Positions 44,524 to 52,634 of a DNA stretch of 64,000 nt are shown here, one piece after another. The translations under genes and the position numbers were made by a program. Origin of the DNA: Streptomyces rubradiris (GTDB taxonomy: Bacteria > Actinomycetota > Actinomycetes > Streptomycetales > Streptomycetaceae). The first letter of the stretch is position 1; each line of letters opens with the position of its first letter. The stretch spans positions 1,426,001 through 1,490,000 of the forward strand of contig NZ_BNEA01000015.1 in the NCBI RefSeq assembly GCF_016860525.1. The letters are read 5' to 3'. The notes under the pieces are model-generated. The model worked only from the letters and a program-made list of their open reading frames with translations, was not told the DNA's origin and did not search any database.

Positions 44524-44933
44524 ACGCCCCGGCGGGTGCGGCGGCGCAGGCGGTCGGGCGGCCGGTACAGCCCATGGGCGGTCACGGGGCGAGGACTCCG
44601 GGGCCGCCCGCCCGCGTACACCGGGACCGGTCCCGCGCTCTCCGGCCCGTCGGGGCCCGTGCGGATCCAGCCACCCTTCATCGGCGCGTCGGCCACCGTA
44701 AGCGGCCCGTACAGATTCGGTGGAGATTACGGTACCGAAACTTACGGTGCCGTCGGTATTGTGTCCGGCCCTTCCCCATCTGCGGGCATTTCCCGGTGGT
44801 CGTCCGGGGCGGAACGCACGGTTTGCCCGGCTTCCGGACCCCTCCCGCGCACGGATCGTGTGAGGTAGCTTTCACCGCGCTGTTGCGGTGCGTGGACCGG
44901 CGACACCGAGACGCGAGAAAACGGGGAGCGAGG
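44524..44933. other. 410-bp gap upstream of the acyl-CoA synthetase
   Basis: No credible gene. Apart from GC-rich hairpin-prone sequence after the MFS stop, the notable content is an AT-richer block at about 44700-44760 with repeated TTACGGTRCCG, likely the promoter/operator of the synthetase, leaving an untranslated leader of up to 170 bases. Confidence 0.6.
44727..44752. promoter_or_regulatory. TTACGGTRCCG direct repeat pair
   Basis: TTACGGTACCG at 44727 and TTACGGTGCCG at 44742, 15 bp apart; the first contains the palindrome CGGTACCG. Candidate operator, possibly for a TetR/FadR-like regulator of fatty-acid activation. Confidence 0.45.
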
Positions 44934-46760
44934 TTGCGCGAGTTCACCAACCCTCCGCTGGTGTCGCCACCGCCGGCGGGCGGTCTGGCCGACATCGTCT
45001 TCGAGCACGCCCTGACCGACCCGCGGCACATCGCGCTCGGCCGCAAGGACGCCGCCGGGCAGTGGCGGGACGTGACCGCCGCCGAGTTCCGCGACGAGGT
45101 CTTGGCCCTCGCCAAGGGCCTGCTGGCCGACGGCGTCCGCTTCGGCGACCGCGTCGCGATCATGTCCCGCACCCGCTACGAGTGGACCCTCTTCGACTTC
45201 GCCCTGTGGACCATCGGCGCCCAGGTGGTGCCCGTCTACCCCACCTCCTCGGCCGAGCAGTGCCTCTGGATGCTGCACGACGCCGAGGTGACCGCGGCGG
45301 TCGTGGAGCACGAGGACCACGCGATGACCGTCGCCACCGTCATCGACCGGCTGCCGCGGCTGCGCCGGCTGTGGCAGCTGGACGCCGGCTGTGTGCAGGA
45401 GCTGTACGACGCCGGGGCGCACCTGGACGACGAGGTGGTGCACCGGCACCGGCAGGCGGTGACCCCGGACTCGGTCGCCACCGTCATCTACACCTCCGGC
45501 ACCACGGGCCGCCCCAAGGGCTGTCTGCTGTCCCACGGCAACTTCATGTGCGAGGCGGACACCGTGCTGCGGGGGTGGGAGCCGGTGTTCCACTCCCGCA
45601 AGGGCGACGAGGCCTCCACCCTGCTGTTCCTGCCGCTGGCGCACGTCTTCGGGCGGATGGTGGAGGTCGCCGCGATCCGCGGCCGGGTCCGCTTCGGGCA
45701 CCAGCCGCAGCTGCACGCCGCCGCCCTGCTGCCCGACCTGGCCGCGTTCCGGCCGACGTTCGTCCTCGCGGTGCCGTACATCTTCGAGAAGGTGTTCCAC
45801 GCCGCCCGCCGCAAGGCCGAGCGGGAGGGCAGGTCGGGGCCGTTCGAGAAGGCCGTCGACATCGCCGTGAAGTACGCGGAGGCCGTGGAGGCCAAGGCGT
45901 GGGGCACCGGGCCGGGCCCGTCGGCGGCGCTGCGGATGCAGCACCAGCTGTTCGACAAGCTGGTGTACGCCAAGGTCCGTACCGCGATGGGCGGGCGGAT
46001 CCGCACCGCGATGTCCGGCGGTTCGGCGATGGACCGCCGGCTGGGGCTGTTCTTCGCGGGCGCGGGCGTGCAGATCTACGAGGGCTACGGCCTGACCGAG
46101 TCGACGGCCGCCGCGACCGCCAACCCGCCCGGACGCACCCGCTACGGCACCGTGGGACCGCCCGTCCCGGGCGTGACCGTGCACATCGCCGACGACGGGG
46201 AGATCTGGCTGCGCGGTGACACCGTCTTCCAGGGCTATCTCAACAACCGGAAGGCCACCGACGAGACCCTGCACGACGGCTGGCTCGCCACCGGCGACCT
46301 GGGCGCGCTGGACGAGGACGGCTACCTGACCATCACCGGCCGCAAGAAGGAGATCCTGGTGACCTCCGGCGGCAAGAGCGTCTCGCCGGGCGTGCTGGAG
46401 GAGCGGGTCCGCGAGCATCCGCTGGTCAGCCAGTGCCTCGTGGTCGGCAACGACCGCCCCTACATCGCCGCCCTGGTCACGCTGGACCGGGAGGCGGTCG
46501 AGCACTGGCTCCAGATGCGCGGCAAGCCGGCGATGACCGCGGCCGAGCTGGTGCGCGACACGGATCTGGAGGCGGAGGTGCGGCGCGCGGTGGTGGCCGC
46601 CAACACGCTGGTCTCACAGGCGGAGTCGATCCGCACCTTCCGCATCCTGGCCCAGCCGTTCACCGAGGAACACGGCCTGCTGACGCCTTCGTTGAAGCTG
46701 AAGCGGAAGGCGATCGAGAAGGCGTACGAGAACGAGGTGGAGGCGCTCTACCGCGGCTGA
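44934..46760 (+). CDS. long-chain fatty acid--CoA ligase (AMP-forming)
   Basis: A 608-residue adenylate-forming enzyme that activates fatty acids to acyl-CoA with ATP. The P-loop-like motif YTSGTTGRPKG is at residues 185-195. YEGYGLTESTAAATANPPG and GWLATGDLGALDEDGYLTITGRKKE supply the later adenylation motifs; EKAYENEVEALY is the usual C-terminus of this clade. The start is TTG at 44934, with GGGAG five bases upstream; the long frame upstream overlaps the MFS gene and is spurious. Followed after 135 bp by an aldo-keto reductase on the same strand. Confidence 0.93.
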   Translation: MREFTNPPLVSPPPAGGLADIVFEHALTDPRHIALGRKDAAGQWRDVTAAEFRDEVLALAKGLLADGVRFGDRVAIMSRTRYEWTLFDFALWTIGAQVVPVYPTSSAEQCLWMLHDAEVTAAVVEHEDHAMTVATVIDRLPRLRRLWQLDAGCVQELYDAGAHLDDEVVHRHRQAVTPDSVATVIYTSGTTGRPKGCLLSHGNFMCEADTVLRGWEPVFHSRKGDEASTLLFLPLAHVFGRMVEVAAIRGRVRFGHQPQLHAAALLPDLAAFRPTFVLAVPYIFEKVFHAARRKAEREGRSGPFEKAVDIAVKYAEAVEAKAWGTGPGPSAALRMQHQLFDKLVYAKVRTAMGGRIRTAMSGGSAMDRRLGLFFAGAGVQIYEGYGLTESTAAATANPPGRTRYGTVGPPVPGVTVHIADDGEIWLRGDTVFQGYLNNRKATDETLHDGWLATGDLGALDEDGYLTITGRKKEILVTSGGKSVSPGVLEERVREHPLVSQCLVVGNDRPYIAALVTLDREAVEHWLQMRGKPAMTAAELVRDTDLEAEVRRAVVAANTLVSQAESIRTFRILAQPFTEEHGLLTPSLKLKRKAIEKAYENEVEALYRG

Positions 46761-46895
46761 CGCCCCGCCCCGCGGCACCTTCGCGGGCCGGCGGCCGGGA
46801 ATTCGCGGTGACGCGCGCGGCCAGGAATGCGGAACGGCCCGTGATCGTTGACCATGGGAGTAACACCTGTCGACAACCGAAGGACCAAGAGGCTC

Positions 46896-47732
46896 GTGAG
46901 CAGCAACGTCCCCCCGATCATCCTCAACAACGGCGTCGAGATGCCCCAGCTGGGATACGGCGTCTGGCAGGTGCCGGACGACGAGGCCGAGCGAGCCGTC
47001 GCCACGGCGCTCCAGGCCGGTTACCGCAGCATCGACACCGCCGCGATCTACGGCAACGAGGAGGGCACCGGCAAGGCCATCGCCGCCTCCGGCGTGCCCC
47101 GCGAGGAGATCTTCGTCACCACCAAGGTCTGGAACAGCGACCACGGCTACGACGCCACGCTGCGCGCTTTCGACGCGTCGCTGGCGAAGCTGGGGCTCGA
47201 CTACGTCGACCTGTACCTGATCCACTGGCCGCTGCCGTCCCGGGACACGTACGTCGACACCTACAGGGCGTTCGAGAAGCTGTACGCGGACAAGCGGGTG
47301 CGCGCCATCGGCGTCTCCAACTTCCTGCCCGACCACCTGCGGCGGCTGACCGAGGAGACCTCGGTCATTCCGGCGGTCAACCAGATCGAGCTGCACCCGC
47401 ACCTCCAGCAGCGCGAGTCGCGCGCCCTCCACGCGGAGCTGGGCATCGCCACCGAGGCCTGGTCGCCGCTCGGCCAGGGCAAGGGCCTGCTGGAGGTGCC
47501 GGCGATCGTGGCGATCGCGCGCAAGCACGACCGCACCCCGGCCCAGGTCGTGCTGCGCTGGCACCTCCAGCTCGGCAACATCGTGATCCCGAAGTCCGTG
47601 ACGCCGTCCCGGATCGAGGAGAACATCGCGGTGTTCGACTTCAGCCTGGACGACGAGGACCTCGCGGCGATCAGCGCGCTCAACGAGGACCGGCGGCTCG
47701 GCCCCGACCCGGCCACCTTCGACATGGCCTGA
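46896..47732 (+). CDS. aldo/keto reductase (AKR5-like)
   Basis: A 278-residue NADPH-dependent carbonyl reductase of the 2,5-diketo-D-gluconate reductase group. The catalytic tetrad is intact: Asp47 and Tyr52 in SIDTAAIYGNEEG, Lys77 in VTTKVWNS, His110 in LYLIHWPLP. IPKSVTPSRIEEN near the end binds the NADPH 2'-phosphate. The GTG at 46896 is used because the family starts with a PPIILNNGVEMPQLGYG strand directly after it; the region in front of it is not protein-like. Convergent with the next gene, 26 bp apart. Confidence 0.93.
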   Translation: MSSNVPPIILNNGVEMPQLGYGVWQVPDDEAERAVATALQAGYRSIDTAAIYGNEEGTGKAIAASGVPREEIFVTTKVWNSDHGYDATLRAFDASLAKLGLDYVDLYLIHWPLPSRDTYVDTYRAFEKLYADKRVRAIGVSNFLPDHLRRLTEETSVIPAVNQIELHPHLQQRESRALHAELGIATEAWSPLGQGKGLLEVPAIVAIARKHDRTPAQVVLRWHLQLGNIVIPKSVTPSRIEENIAVFDFSLDDEDLAAISALNEDRRLGPDPATFDMA

Positions 47733-47758
47733 CCGACGGCCCGCCGCCGCCTCGCGGC

Positions 47759-48370
47759 TCAGTCGGGGCGCACGTCGGCGTACACGACCTCGAACTCCTC
47801 GAGGCCGACCACGTCGACGTGCGCCTTGGCCGACGCCTCGTGACGCACGCCGGCCATGGCCGCCCGCGAGGCGGCCAGCGCGCCGCGGTCGGCGAACAGG
47901 GCGCCGGCCACGGCCCGTCCCCGCTCCCGGTCGAGCAGCAGGGAGGCCCGGCACAGCCCCGGCAGCGACTCGGCCCGCGGCACCACCGTGGCCCGGAAGG
48001 CGTCGACGACCAGGTCCGCGTCGCGCGGGTCGAACTCCAGCCGGGCGGCGCGCAGTCCGCCGCCCTGCCGTGGATGCTCGATCTGGTGGACCACCGCGGC
48101 CTCGTAGTCGGCGACCGACACCGTGCCGGCGAAGGGCTCCAGCAGCGCCTCCCGCCGCTCGCGCATGACCTCGTCGCTGTTGTGCCGCGCCGCCTCGGTC
48201 TCCCACCAGCTCACCGCGAGGAGCTTGCCGAGTTCGCGGTCCACGAAGATGCCCGCGCCCCGGTATCCCGGGCGTTCCTCCAACAGGTCCCGCCCCTCGC
48301 TGTTCAGCGACCGCACCGCCGCGTCCAGCAGTGCGGGATCACCGGTCGCGTACACCGCGCGTACGAACAT
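47759..48370 (-). CDS. tandem dimeric alpha/beta-barrel (ABM-like) protein
   Basis: A 203-residue protein made of two similar halves of about 100 residues, each with the ferredoxin-like pattern of antibiotic-biosynthesis-monooxygenase domains: YRGAGIFVDRELGKLLAVSWWETEAA in the first and LCRASLLLDRERGRAVAGALFADRGAL in the second. The function is unknown; relatives include heme-binding or quinone-forming monooxygenases and simple stress proteins. The start at 48370 has GGAGG eight bases upstream. Confidence 0.7.
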   Translation of the reverse strand: MFVRAVYATGDPALLDAAVRSLNSEGRDLLEERPGYRGAGIFVDRELGKLLAVSWWETEAARHNSDEVMRERREALLEPFAGTVSVADYEAAVVHQIEHPRQGGGLRAARLEFDPRDADLVVDAFRATVVPRAESLPGLCRASLLLDRERGRAVAGALFADRGALAASRAAMAGVRHEASAKAHVDVVGLEEFEVVYADVRPD

Positions 48371-48540
48371 GGGACTCGCCTCCGCAAACGGCGACCGTGA
48401 AACGGCCGGACATCCGAGCCACGTTTCGACCCCACCAGTCTCCCCAGCGGCCCCGATCACCGCAATGCGCACGGGTTTCAGCCGTCCGCGACCCGAGGGT
48501 TGACGGGGGCATGCCGGGCGGGCACGGTGGAGCCCATCCG

Positions 48541-48559
48541 GTAAGGAAACTTTCCTAAC
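48541..48559. promoter_or_regulatory. palindromic operator upstream of chitosanase
   Basis: GTAAGGAAA-C-TTTCCTAAC, a 9-1-9 palindrome with one mismatch, 14 bp before the chitosanase start. Palindromes of the AGGAAA-N-TTTCCT kind in front of streptomycete chitosanase genes are known targets of a ROK-family repressor (CsnR), as recalled. Confidence 0.65.
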
Positions 48560-48573
48560 AGAAGGGTCCCGCC

Positions 48574-49266
48574 GTGCGTCTCCGAACCCTCACCCTCGCC
48601 GCGGCCTCCGGCGCCGCCCTGCTCGCCGCCGGTCTCCTGCCCGCCCACGCCTCCGCCGCCGCCCCGAAGTCCGCCCAGGAGGGCACGGTCAGCGCCGCCG
48701 ACCTGCTCGCCAAGGTGACCTCCTGTTCCCAGATCTCCAACGGCAAGTACCGGACCGACGAGGAGACCTCGGCCACGGTCCCGGTGTGCGGCAAGAACGG
48801 CGCGGTGTTCTGGAAGGCGGACATGGACATCGACTGCGACGGCCGGCGCACCACCAACTGCAACGAGGACCGCGACCCCTGGTTCCAGGCCGACACCGCC
48901 TTCCACCAGTCCGACGGCAAGCCGCTGAACGCGGAGACCCTGCCGTACGTCGTGGTACCCAGCACCAGCAGCATCTGGAACTACTCGAACGCCGGGATCA
49001 AGGGCGGCGGTGTGGTCGCCGTCATCTACGACAACAAGGTCGAGTACGCCGTCGTCGGCGACACCGGCCCCTCGAAGATCATCGGCGAGGCGTCGTACGC
49101 CACCGCCAAGGCGCTCGGCATCGACCCGGACCCCAAGACCGGCGGCGCGGACTCGGGGGTGACCTACATCCTGTTCAAGAACTCCAAGGTCTCCCCCATA
49201 GAGAGCCACAGCGCCGCGGTCTCCCTCGGGGACCAGCTGGCCAAGCAGTTCCTCGCCGCCAACTGA
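48574..49266 (+). CDS. secreted GH75 chitosanase
   Basis: A 230-residue exported endo-chitosanase that cuts beta-1,4 bonds in chitosan. Signal peptide MRLRTLTLAAASGAALLAAG with an Ala-x-Ala cleavage region near residue 28. The mature part has the GH75 features: FWKADMDIDCDGRRTTNCNE (with the catalytic aspartate), PYVVVPSTSSIW and YAVVGDTGPSKIIGEASYA. No binding module. GTG start with GAAGGG upstream, and a palindrome overlapping the promoter/leader suggests derepression by chito-oligosaccharides. Confidence 0.9.
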   Translation: MRLRTLTLAAASGAALLAAGLLPAHASAAAPKSAQEGTVSAADLLAKVTSCSQISNGKYRTDEETSATVPVCGKNGAVFWKADMDIDCDGRRTTNCNEDRDPWFQADTAFHQSDGKPLNAETLPYVVVPSTSSIWNYSNAGIKGGGVVAVIYDNKVEYAVVGDTGPSKIIGEASYATAKALGIDPDPKTGGADSGVTYILFKNSKVSPIESHSAAVSLGDQLAKQFLAAN

Positions 49267-49330
49267 CGCGCGCCGCCCGGCGGCCGGCCGTAGGGCGGAG
49301 TCCCGCGGCCGGTGCGGGTCACGTCCCGGT

Positions 49331-50242
49331 TCAGTCCTGGCGGACGGCGGTGTGCACGGTGTAGGCGCCGAGCACGAACACGTCCGGGCGCACGTGCACG
49401 CTCGCCGGGTCGGACGGGTCCAGGAGCCGGTCGAGGGTGGCGCGGTCGTCGGCGTCCAGCGCCTCGCCGACGCCCTCGCGCACCCGGGACAGGTGCGCGG
49501 CGACATAGGCGCGGGCCCGGTCGCCGGCCGGGGCGGGCAGGTCGAGCAGGAAGGTGCGGGTGCCGGTGTGCTTCAGGCCGGCCGCGGTGAGCAGGGCGGG
49601 CCAGTCCTCGGTCTCGGCGACGGAGCCCGGCAGCTCGGCCCGCATCCGGGCGAACCACTCCTCCTCCAGCGCGTCGAGCCGGGCCTGGAGTCCGGGGCGG
49701 CCGATGCCGAAGTCCCGGGGCAGGAAGCGGGAGGGCAGCCCGCCCTCCAGGAGGGCCAGGGTGCCGCCGGGGGCCAGGTGCCCGGCGAACGCGGCGAGCG
49801 CGGCCCGCTGGTCGCCGAGGTGGTGCAGGCTGCGGCTGGCCCACAGCAGGTCGGCCGGGCGGTCCAGGCGGCCGAGCGCCTCGGGCAGTTCGCCGGCGAC
49901 GGTGTCGAAGCGGTCGCCGACGCCGAGCCGGGCGGCCCGGTCGCGGGCGCGTTCCAGCAGCGGGGCGGTGCCGTCGACGGCGACGACCCGGGCGGTGGGG
50001 AACGCCTCGGCGAACAGGCAGGAGACGACGCCGGGGCCGCTGCCCGCGTCCACGACGAGCCCGGGCTCGGTGACGTCCCGCCCGAGCCAGGCCATGGCCT
50101 CCCGGTAGACGGGGGCGAACAGCTCCGCCTGGGATTCGAGCAGGTCGGCCAGTTCGTTCCAGTCGATGTCCGTGCCGTGGCCGTGGCCATGTCCGTGGCC
50201 GGCGTGGTGCTGGTGGTGCCGCTCGTGGTGTCCGTGTGCCAT
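49331..50242 (-). CDS. class I SAM-dependent methyltransferase with His-rich N-terminus
   Basis: A 303-residue methyltransferase. The SAM-binding motif I is LVVDAGSGPGVVS (about 62-74), followed by VVAVDGTAPLLERA (motif with the ribose acid) and LLWASRSLHHLGD. The first 23 residues contain eleven histidines, mostly as HxH and HH, a natural metal-binding tail not part of the methyltransferase fold. Substrate unknown. Monocistronic; converges on the chitosanase gene. Confidence 0.85.
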   Translation of the reverse strand: MAHGHHERHHQHHAGHGHGHGHGTDIDWNELADLLESQAELFAPVYREAMAWLGRDVTEPGLVVDAGSGPGVVSCLFAEAFPTARVVAVDGTAPLLERARDRAARLGVGDRFDTVAGELPEALGRLDRPADLLWASRSLHHLGDQRAALAAFAGHLAPGGTLALLEGGLPSRFLPRDFGIGRPGLQARLDALEEEWFARMRAELPGSVAETEDWPALLTAAGLKHTGTRTFLLDLPAPAGDRARAYVAAHLSRVREGVGEALDADDRATLDRLLDPSDPASVHVRPDVFVLGAYTVHTAVRQD

Positions 50243-50386
50243 GGTGGTCAGCCTTTCGTCCGGTTGCCGTCAGGGTGCGACGGCACACCGGCCGGGGGCC
50301 ACTTCCGTTGCCGTTCCGGCAAACGCGGATGCCGGAACGGACCGCCGGGGCCCGGGGGTCGGGCGGGCCCCGGCGGAGTCACCGCG

Positions 50387-52117
50387 TTACGGCAGCGGCG
50401 GGTAGGCGTTCTGCATCAGCTGCTGGAACTGGGCGGAGAACCAGTGCCCGGCCAGCGGCGAGTTCGGCAGCGCGCCCGTGGGGTTGTTGCCGTTGCGCGC
50501 GTTGCCGCCGTAGGTGGGGTCGCACATCCGGTCGAAGCCCTTGCCCTCGTCGTTGTCGATGGCGGAGCTGGCACCGTCGGACTCCCCCGGCGGCTTGGCC
50601 CACACGTAGGCGTCTATCCCGGCGGCGGGAGCAGCGGTCGGCCGTTCACCGAGCCCGGCACCGCTCTGGTTGCACCAGTTGCCGGCGTGGATGCGCCGGT
50701 CGATCCGGCTGCCGTTGACGTAGTTGTCGACCGAGGTCAGCGGGCCGGGGCCGGTGGGCCGGGCGGAGCCGCCCCAGCCGTTGCGGCCGGTGTCGATCAG
50801 CATGCCGAGACCGGAGTTGAACCCGGCCGCGACCAGCTTGTCCCGCAGGGCCTGCGCGTAGGACTGCTCGTCCACGTACTGGTTCCAGTCGACCCACTTC
50901 GACTGGCGGACGGTCTGCCCGTTGACGGTGTCGGTGACCTTGAAGTTCGGTTCCTTGGTCGGGCTGTAGTTGGCCGTGTTGACGATGAAGCCGGCCACGT
51001 CGTTCACGCTGGCGCCGTTGGTCGTGGCGACCTTGTAGAACTCCTGGACGGACGGGCCGATGTTGGTGTCCCAGCCGAGCCAGCCGTGGTGGCCGGCGTC
51101 GATGTAGTTGTAGACGTTCGAGAGGTTGCCCAGCTTGTCCAGGGCGTAGCTCACGCCCTTCTCGTAGTTGCCGTTGGCCTTCATGGTCACGCAGGCGTCG
51201 GTGGTGGTGTTGGTGCCGCCGGCGTTGGTGACCAGGTTGGGCAGCGAGTCGGGCTCGATGAGCGCGGAGACGCGCAGGCCCGCGTACTTGGGGTCGGCCA
51301 GGATCGAGGCGATGACGTCGATGTACTGCGTCTTGTACTTGTCGATCTCCGTCGGGCCGAGTTCGCCGTTGGAGGCGAGGGCGGCGCAGTCCCGGCCCGG
51401 CAGGTCGTAGATGACCAGCTGGACGACCAGTTCGCCGGAGCCCTTCTGCTTCAGGGCCTCGTCCAGGTGGGCGCGCAGGCCCATGCCGCCGTTGACGCCG
51501 TTGATGGCCGCGATGCGGTCCAGCCAGACGAAGGTGGGCTGGTTGGAGATCCGGCTGCCGCCCGGCTCGGCCGCGGCCAGCTTCGACCACTCGGGGTTCA
51601 CGTACACCTTGGCGCCGGTGTACGGGTTGTCGACGCGGCCGGCGCCACCCCCGCCGCCGGTGTCGCCGCCCCCGCCGGTGTCACCGCCGCCGCCGCTGTC
51701 GACGTTGCAGGTGACCCCGTCGAGGGTGAACGTGGCGGGCACCGCGTTGGTGCCGCTGTAGCTGCCCTGGAACCCGAAGCTCACCGAACCGCCGGTGGCC
51801 AGCGAGCCGTTGTAGCTCTCGTTGGCGGCGGTGACCACGTTGCCGCTCTGGCTGAGCTTGGCGTTCCAGCCGCTGGTGACCTTCTGGTCGCCGGCGTACG
51901 ACCACTTCAGCGACCAACTGGACTTGGCCGGCGCGTTGTTGGTGAGGGTCACGGCGGCGGTGAAGCCGGTGCTCCACTGGTTCTGCACCTTGTAGTCCAC
52001 GGTGCAGGGGACGGCGGCGGCAGCGGCCGAGGCCGACTGCATGCCCAGTGCCGTCCCGGAGGCCCCGGCGACCAGCGCCAGGGCGGCGAGCAGTGATGTT
52101 CTGGTACTACGACTCAT
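50387..52117 (-). CDS. secreted GH6 cellulase (cellobiohydrolase-type) with N-terminal CBM2
   Basis: A 576-residue extracellular enzyme that hydrolyses cellulose from chain ends or internally. Signal peptide about 1-33; CBM2 at 36-138 closed by Cys38 and Cys137; a Gly-rich linker 141-160; the GH6 catalytic domain from about 165. Catalytic aspartates appear in YDLPGRDCAALAS (Asp243) and ALIEPDSLPN (Asp290). PTGPGPLTSVDNYVNG and AYVWAKPPGESDG are GH6 landmarks. The ATG has AAGGA upstream. Divergent from the GH48 gene across a 517-bp region with CebR-type boxes, so both are expected to be induced by cello-oligosaccharides. Confidence 0.93.
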   Translation of the reverse strand: MSRSTRTSLLAALALVAGASGTALGMQSASAAAAAVPCTVDYKVQNQWSTGFTAAVTLTNNAPAKSSWSLKWSYAGDQKVTSGWNAKLSQSGNVVTAANESYNGSLATGGSVSFGFQGSYSGTNAVPATFTLDGVTCNVDSGGGGDTGGGGDTGGGGGAGRVDNPYTGAKVYVNPEWSKLAAAEPGGSRISNQPTFVWLDRIAAINGVNGGMGLRAHLDEALKQKGSGELVVQLVIYDLPGRDCAALASNGELGPTEIDKYKTQYIDVIASILADPKYAGLRVSALIEPDSLPNLVTNAGGTNTTTDACVTMKANGNYEKGVSYALDKLGNLSNVYNYIDAGHHGWLGWDTNIGPSVQEFYKVATTNGASVNDVAGFIVNTANYSPTKEPNFKVTDTVNGQTVRQSKWVDWNQYVDEQSYAQALRDKLVAAGFNSGLGMLIDTGRNGWGGSARPTGPGPLTSVDNYVNGSRIDRRIHAGNWCNQSGAGLGERPTAAPAAGIDAYVWAKPPGESDGASSAIDNDEGKGFDRMCDPTYGGNARNGNNPTGALPNSPLAGHWFSAQFQQLMQNAYPPLP

Positions 52118-52134
52118 GAGTGCGGGTGTCCTTC

Positions 52135-52184
52135 GGTGTGATGTCGTGCGGTGTGATGTCGTGCCGTGTGGTGCCGTGTGGTGC
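52135..52184. repeat. short tandem repeats in the GH6 5' leader
   Basis: GGTGTGATGTCGTGC occurs twice in a row (52135-52164), then CGTGTGGTGC twice (52165-52184), 18 bp upstream of the GH6 start codon; they would be within its transcript. Confidence 0.8.
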
Positions 52185-52422
52185 CGTGTCGGGAACTACG
52201 GGGTGCGGTGCACGGGCGGTCGCTCGGCCCGGCGCCGTACGCGGTGGTGTGCCGTCGCGGGCGAGGCGGTGGCGGTCGGCGGATTCGCGGGTGTCACACA
52301 GCCCGAGCCGTCCTGGAAGCCCTTCGCCCACTGGCCGGTGGCGGCCGAAGGTGCGCAGAACGGGGGGTGGCGCATGAGCGAGCCCTCGCGGTGTGGCGCG
52401 CCCTGACGGACACGTCGACTGA

Positions 52423-52436
52423 TGGAAGCGCTCCCA
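52423..52436. promoter_or_regulatory. CebR-type box (one mismatch)
   Basis: TGGAAGCGCTCCCA, one base off the TGGGAGCGCTCCCA palindrome bound by the cellobiose-responsive LacI-family regulator CebR in Streptomyces. 306 bp from the GH6 start and 199 bp from the GH48 start. Confidence 0.75.
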
Positions 52437-52538
52437 CTGGTGCGAAGGAAGGTAGCGCCAACCGGCCGGAAAGCCCAGGGGGTTCGCTTTACTTTTTTAC
52501 GATCGGGTTCCTCGAATGTTTTTCGCAGTGTCCAGGTC

Positions 52539-52567
52539 TTGACCGTCCGTTACGCCGTCTTCACTAT
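52539..52567 (+). promoter_or_regulatory. predicted promoter of the GH48 gene
   Basis: TTGACC and CACTAT separated by 17 bp, a reasonable vegetative-sigma promoter. Its last base is the first base of the perfect CebR box. Confidence 0.5.
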
Positions 52568-52580
52568 GGGAGCGCTCCCA
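52567..52580. promoter_or_regulatory. CebR box, perfect
   Basis: TGGGAGCGCTCCCA, the exact 14-bp palindrome known for CebR. It sits at the expected transcription start of the GH48 gene, 55 bp before the start codon. Confidence 0.9.
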
Positions 52581-52634
52581 CTGGTTCAAGCCTTGACTTC
52601 TCCCCGAGCCGCAGCCGCAAGGAGGAACCAGCAC

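Larger units (their letters stand above)
52118..52634. other. 517-bp divergent cellulase control region
   Basis: No gene seen. Holds short tandem repeats next to the GH6 start, two CebR-type palindromes, an AT-rich stretch with a T6 run near 52490, and a -35/-10 pair for the GH48 gene. Confidence 0.75.

Noticed and set aside
43152..44933. Long N-terminal extension of the acyl-CoA synthetase frame
   Set aside because: It overlaps the MFS gene in another frame and translates to Arg/Gly-rich sequence; homology begins exactly at the TTG at 44934 with a good ribosome binding site.
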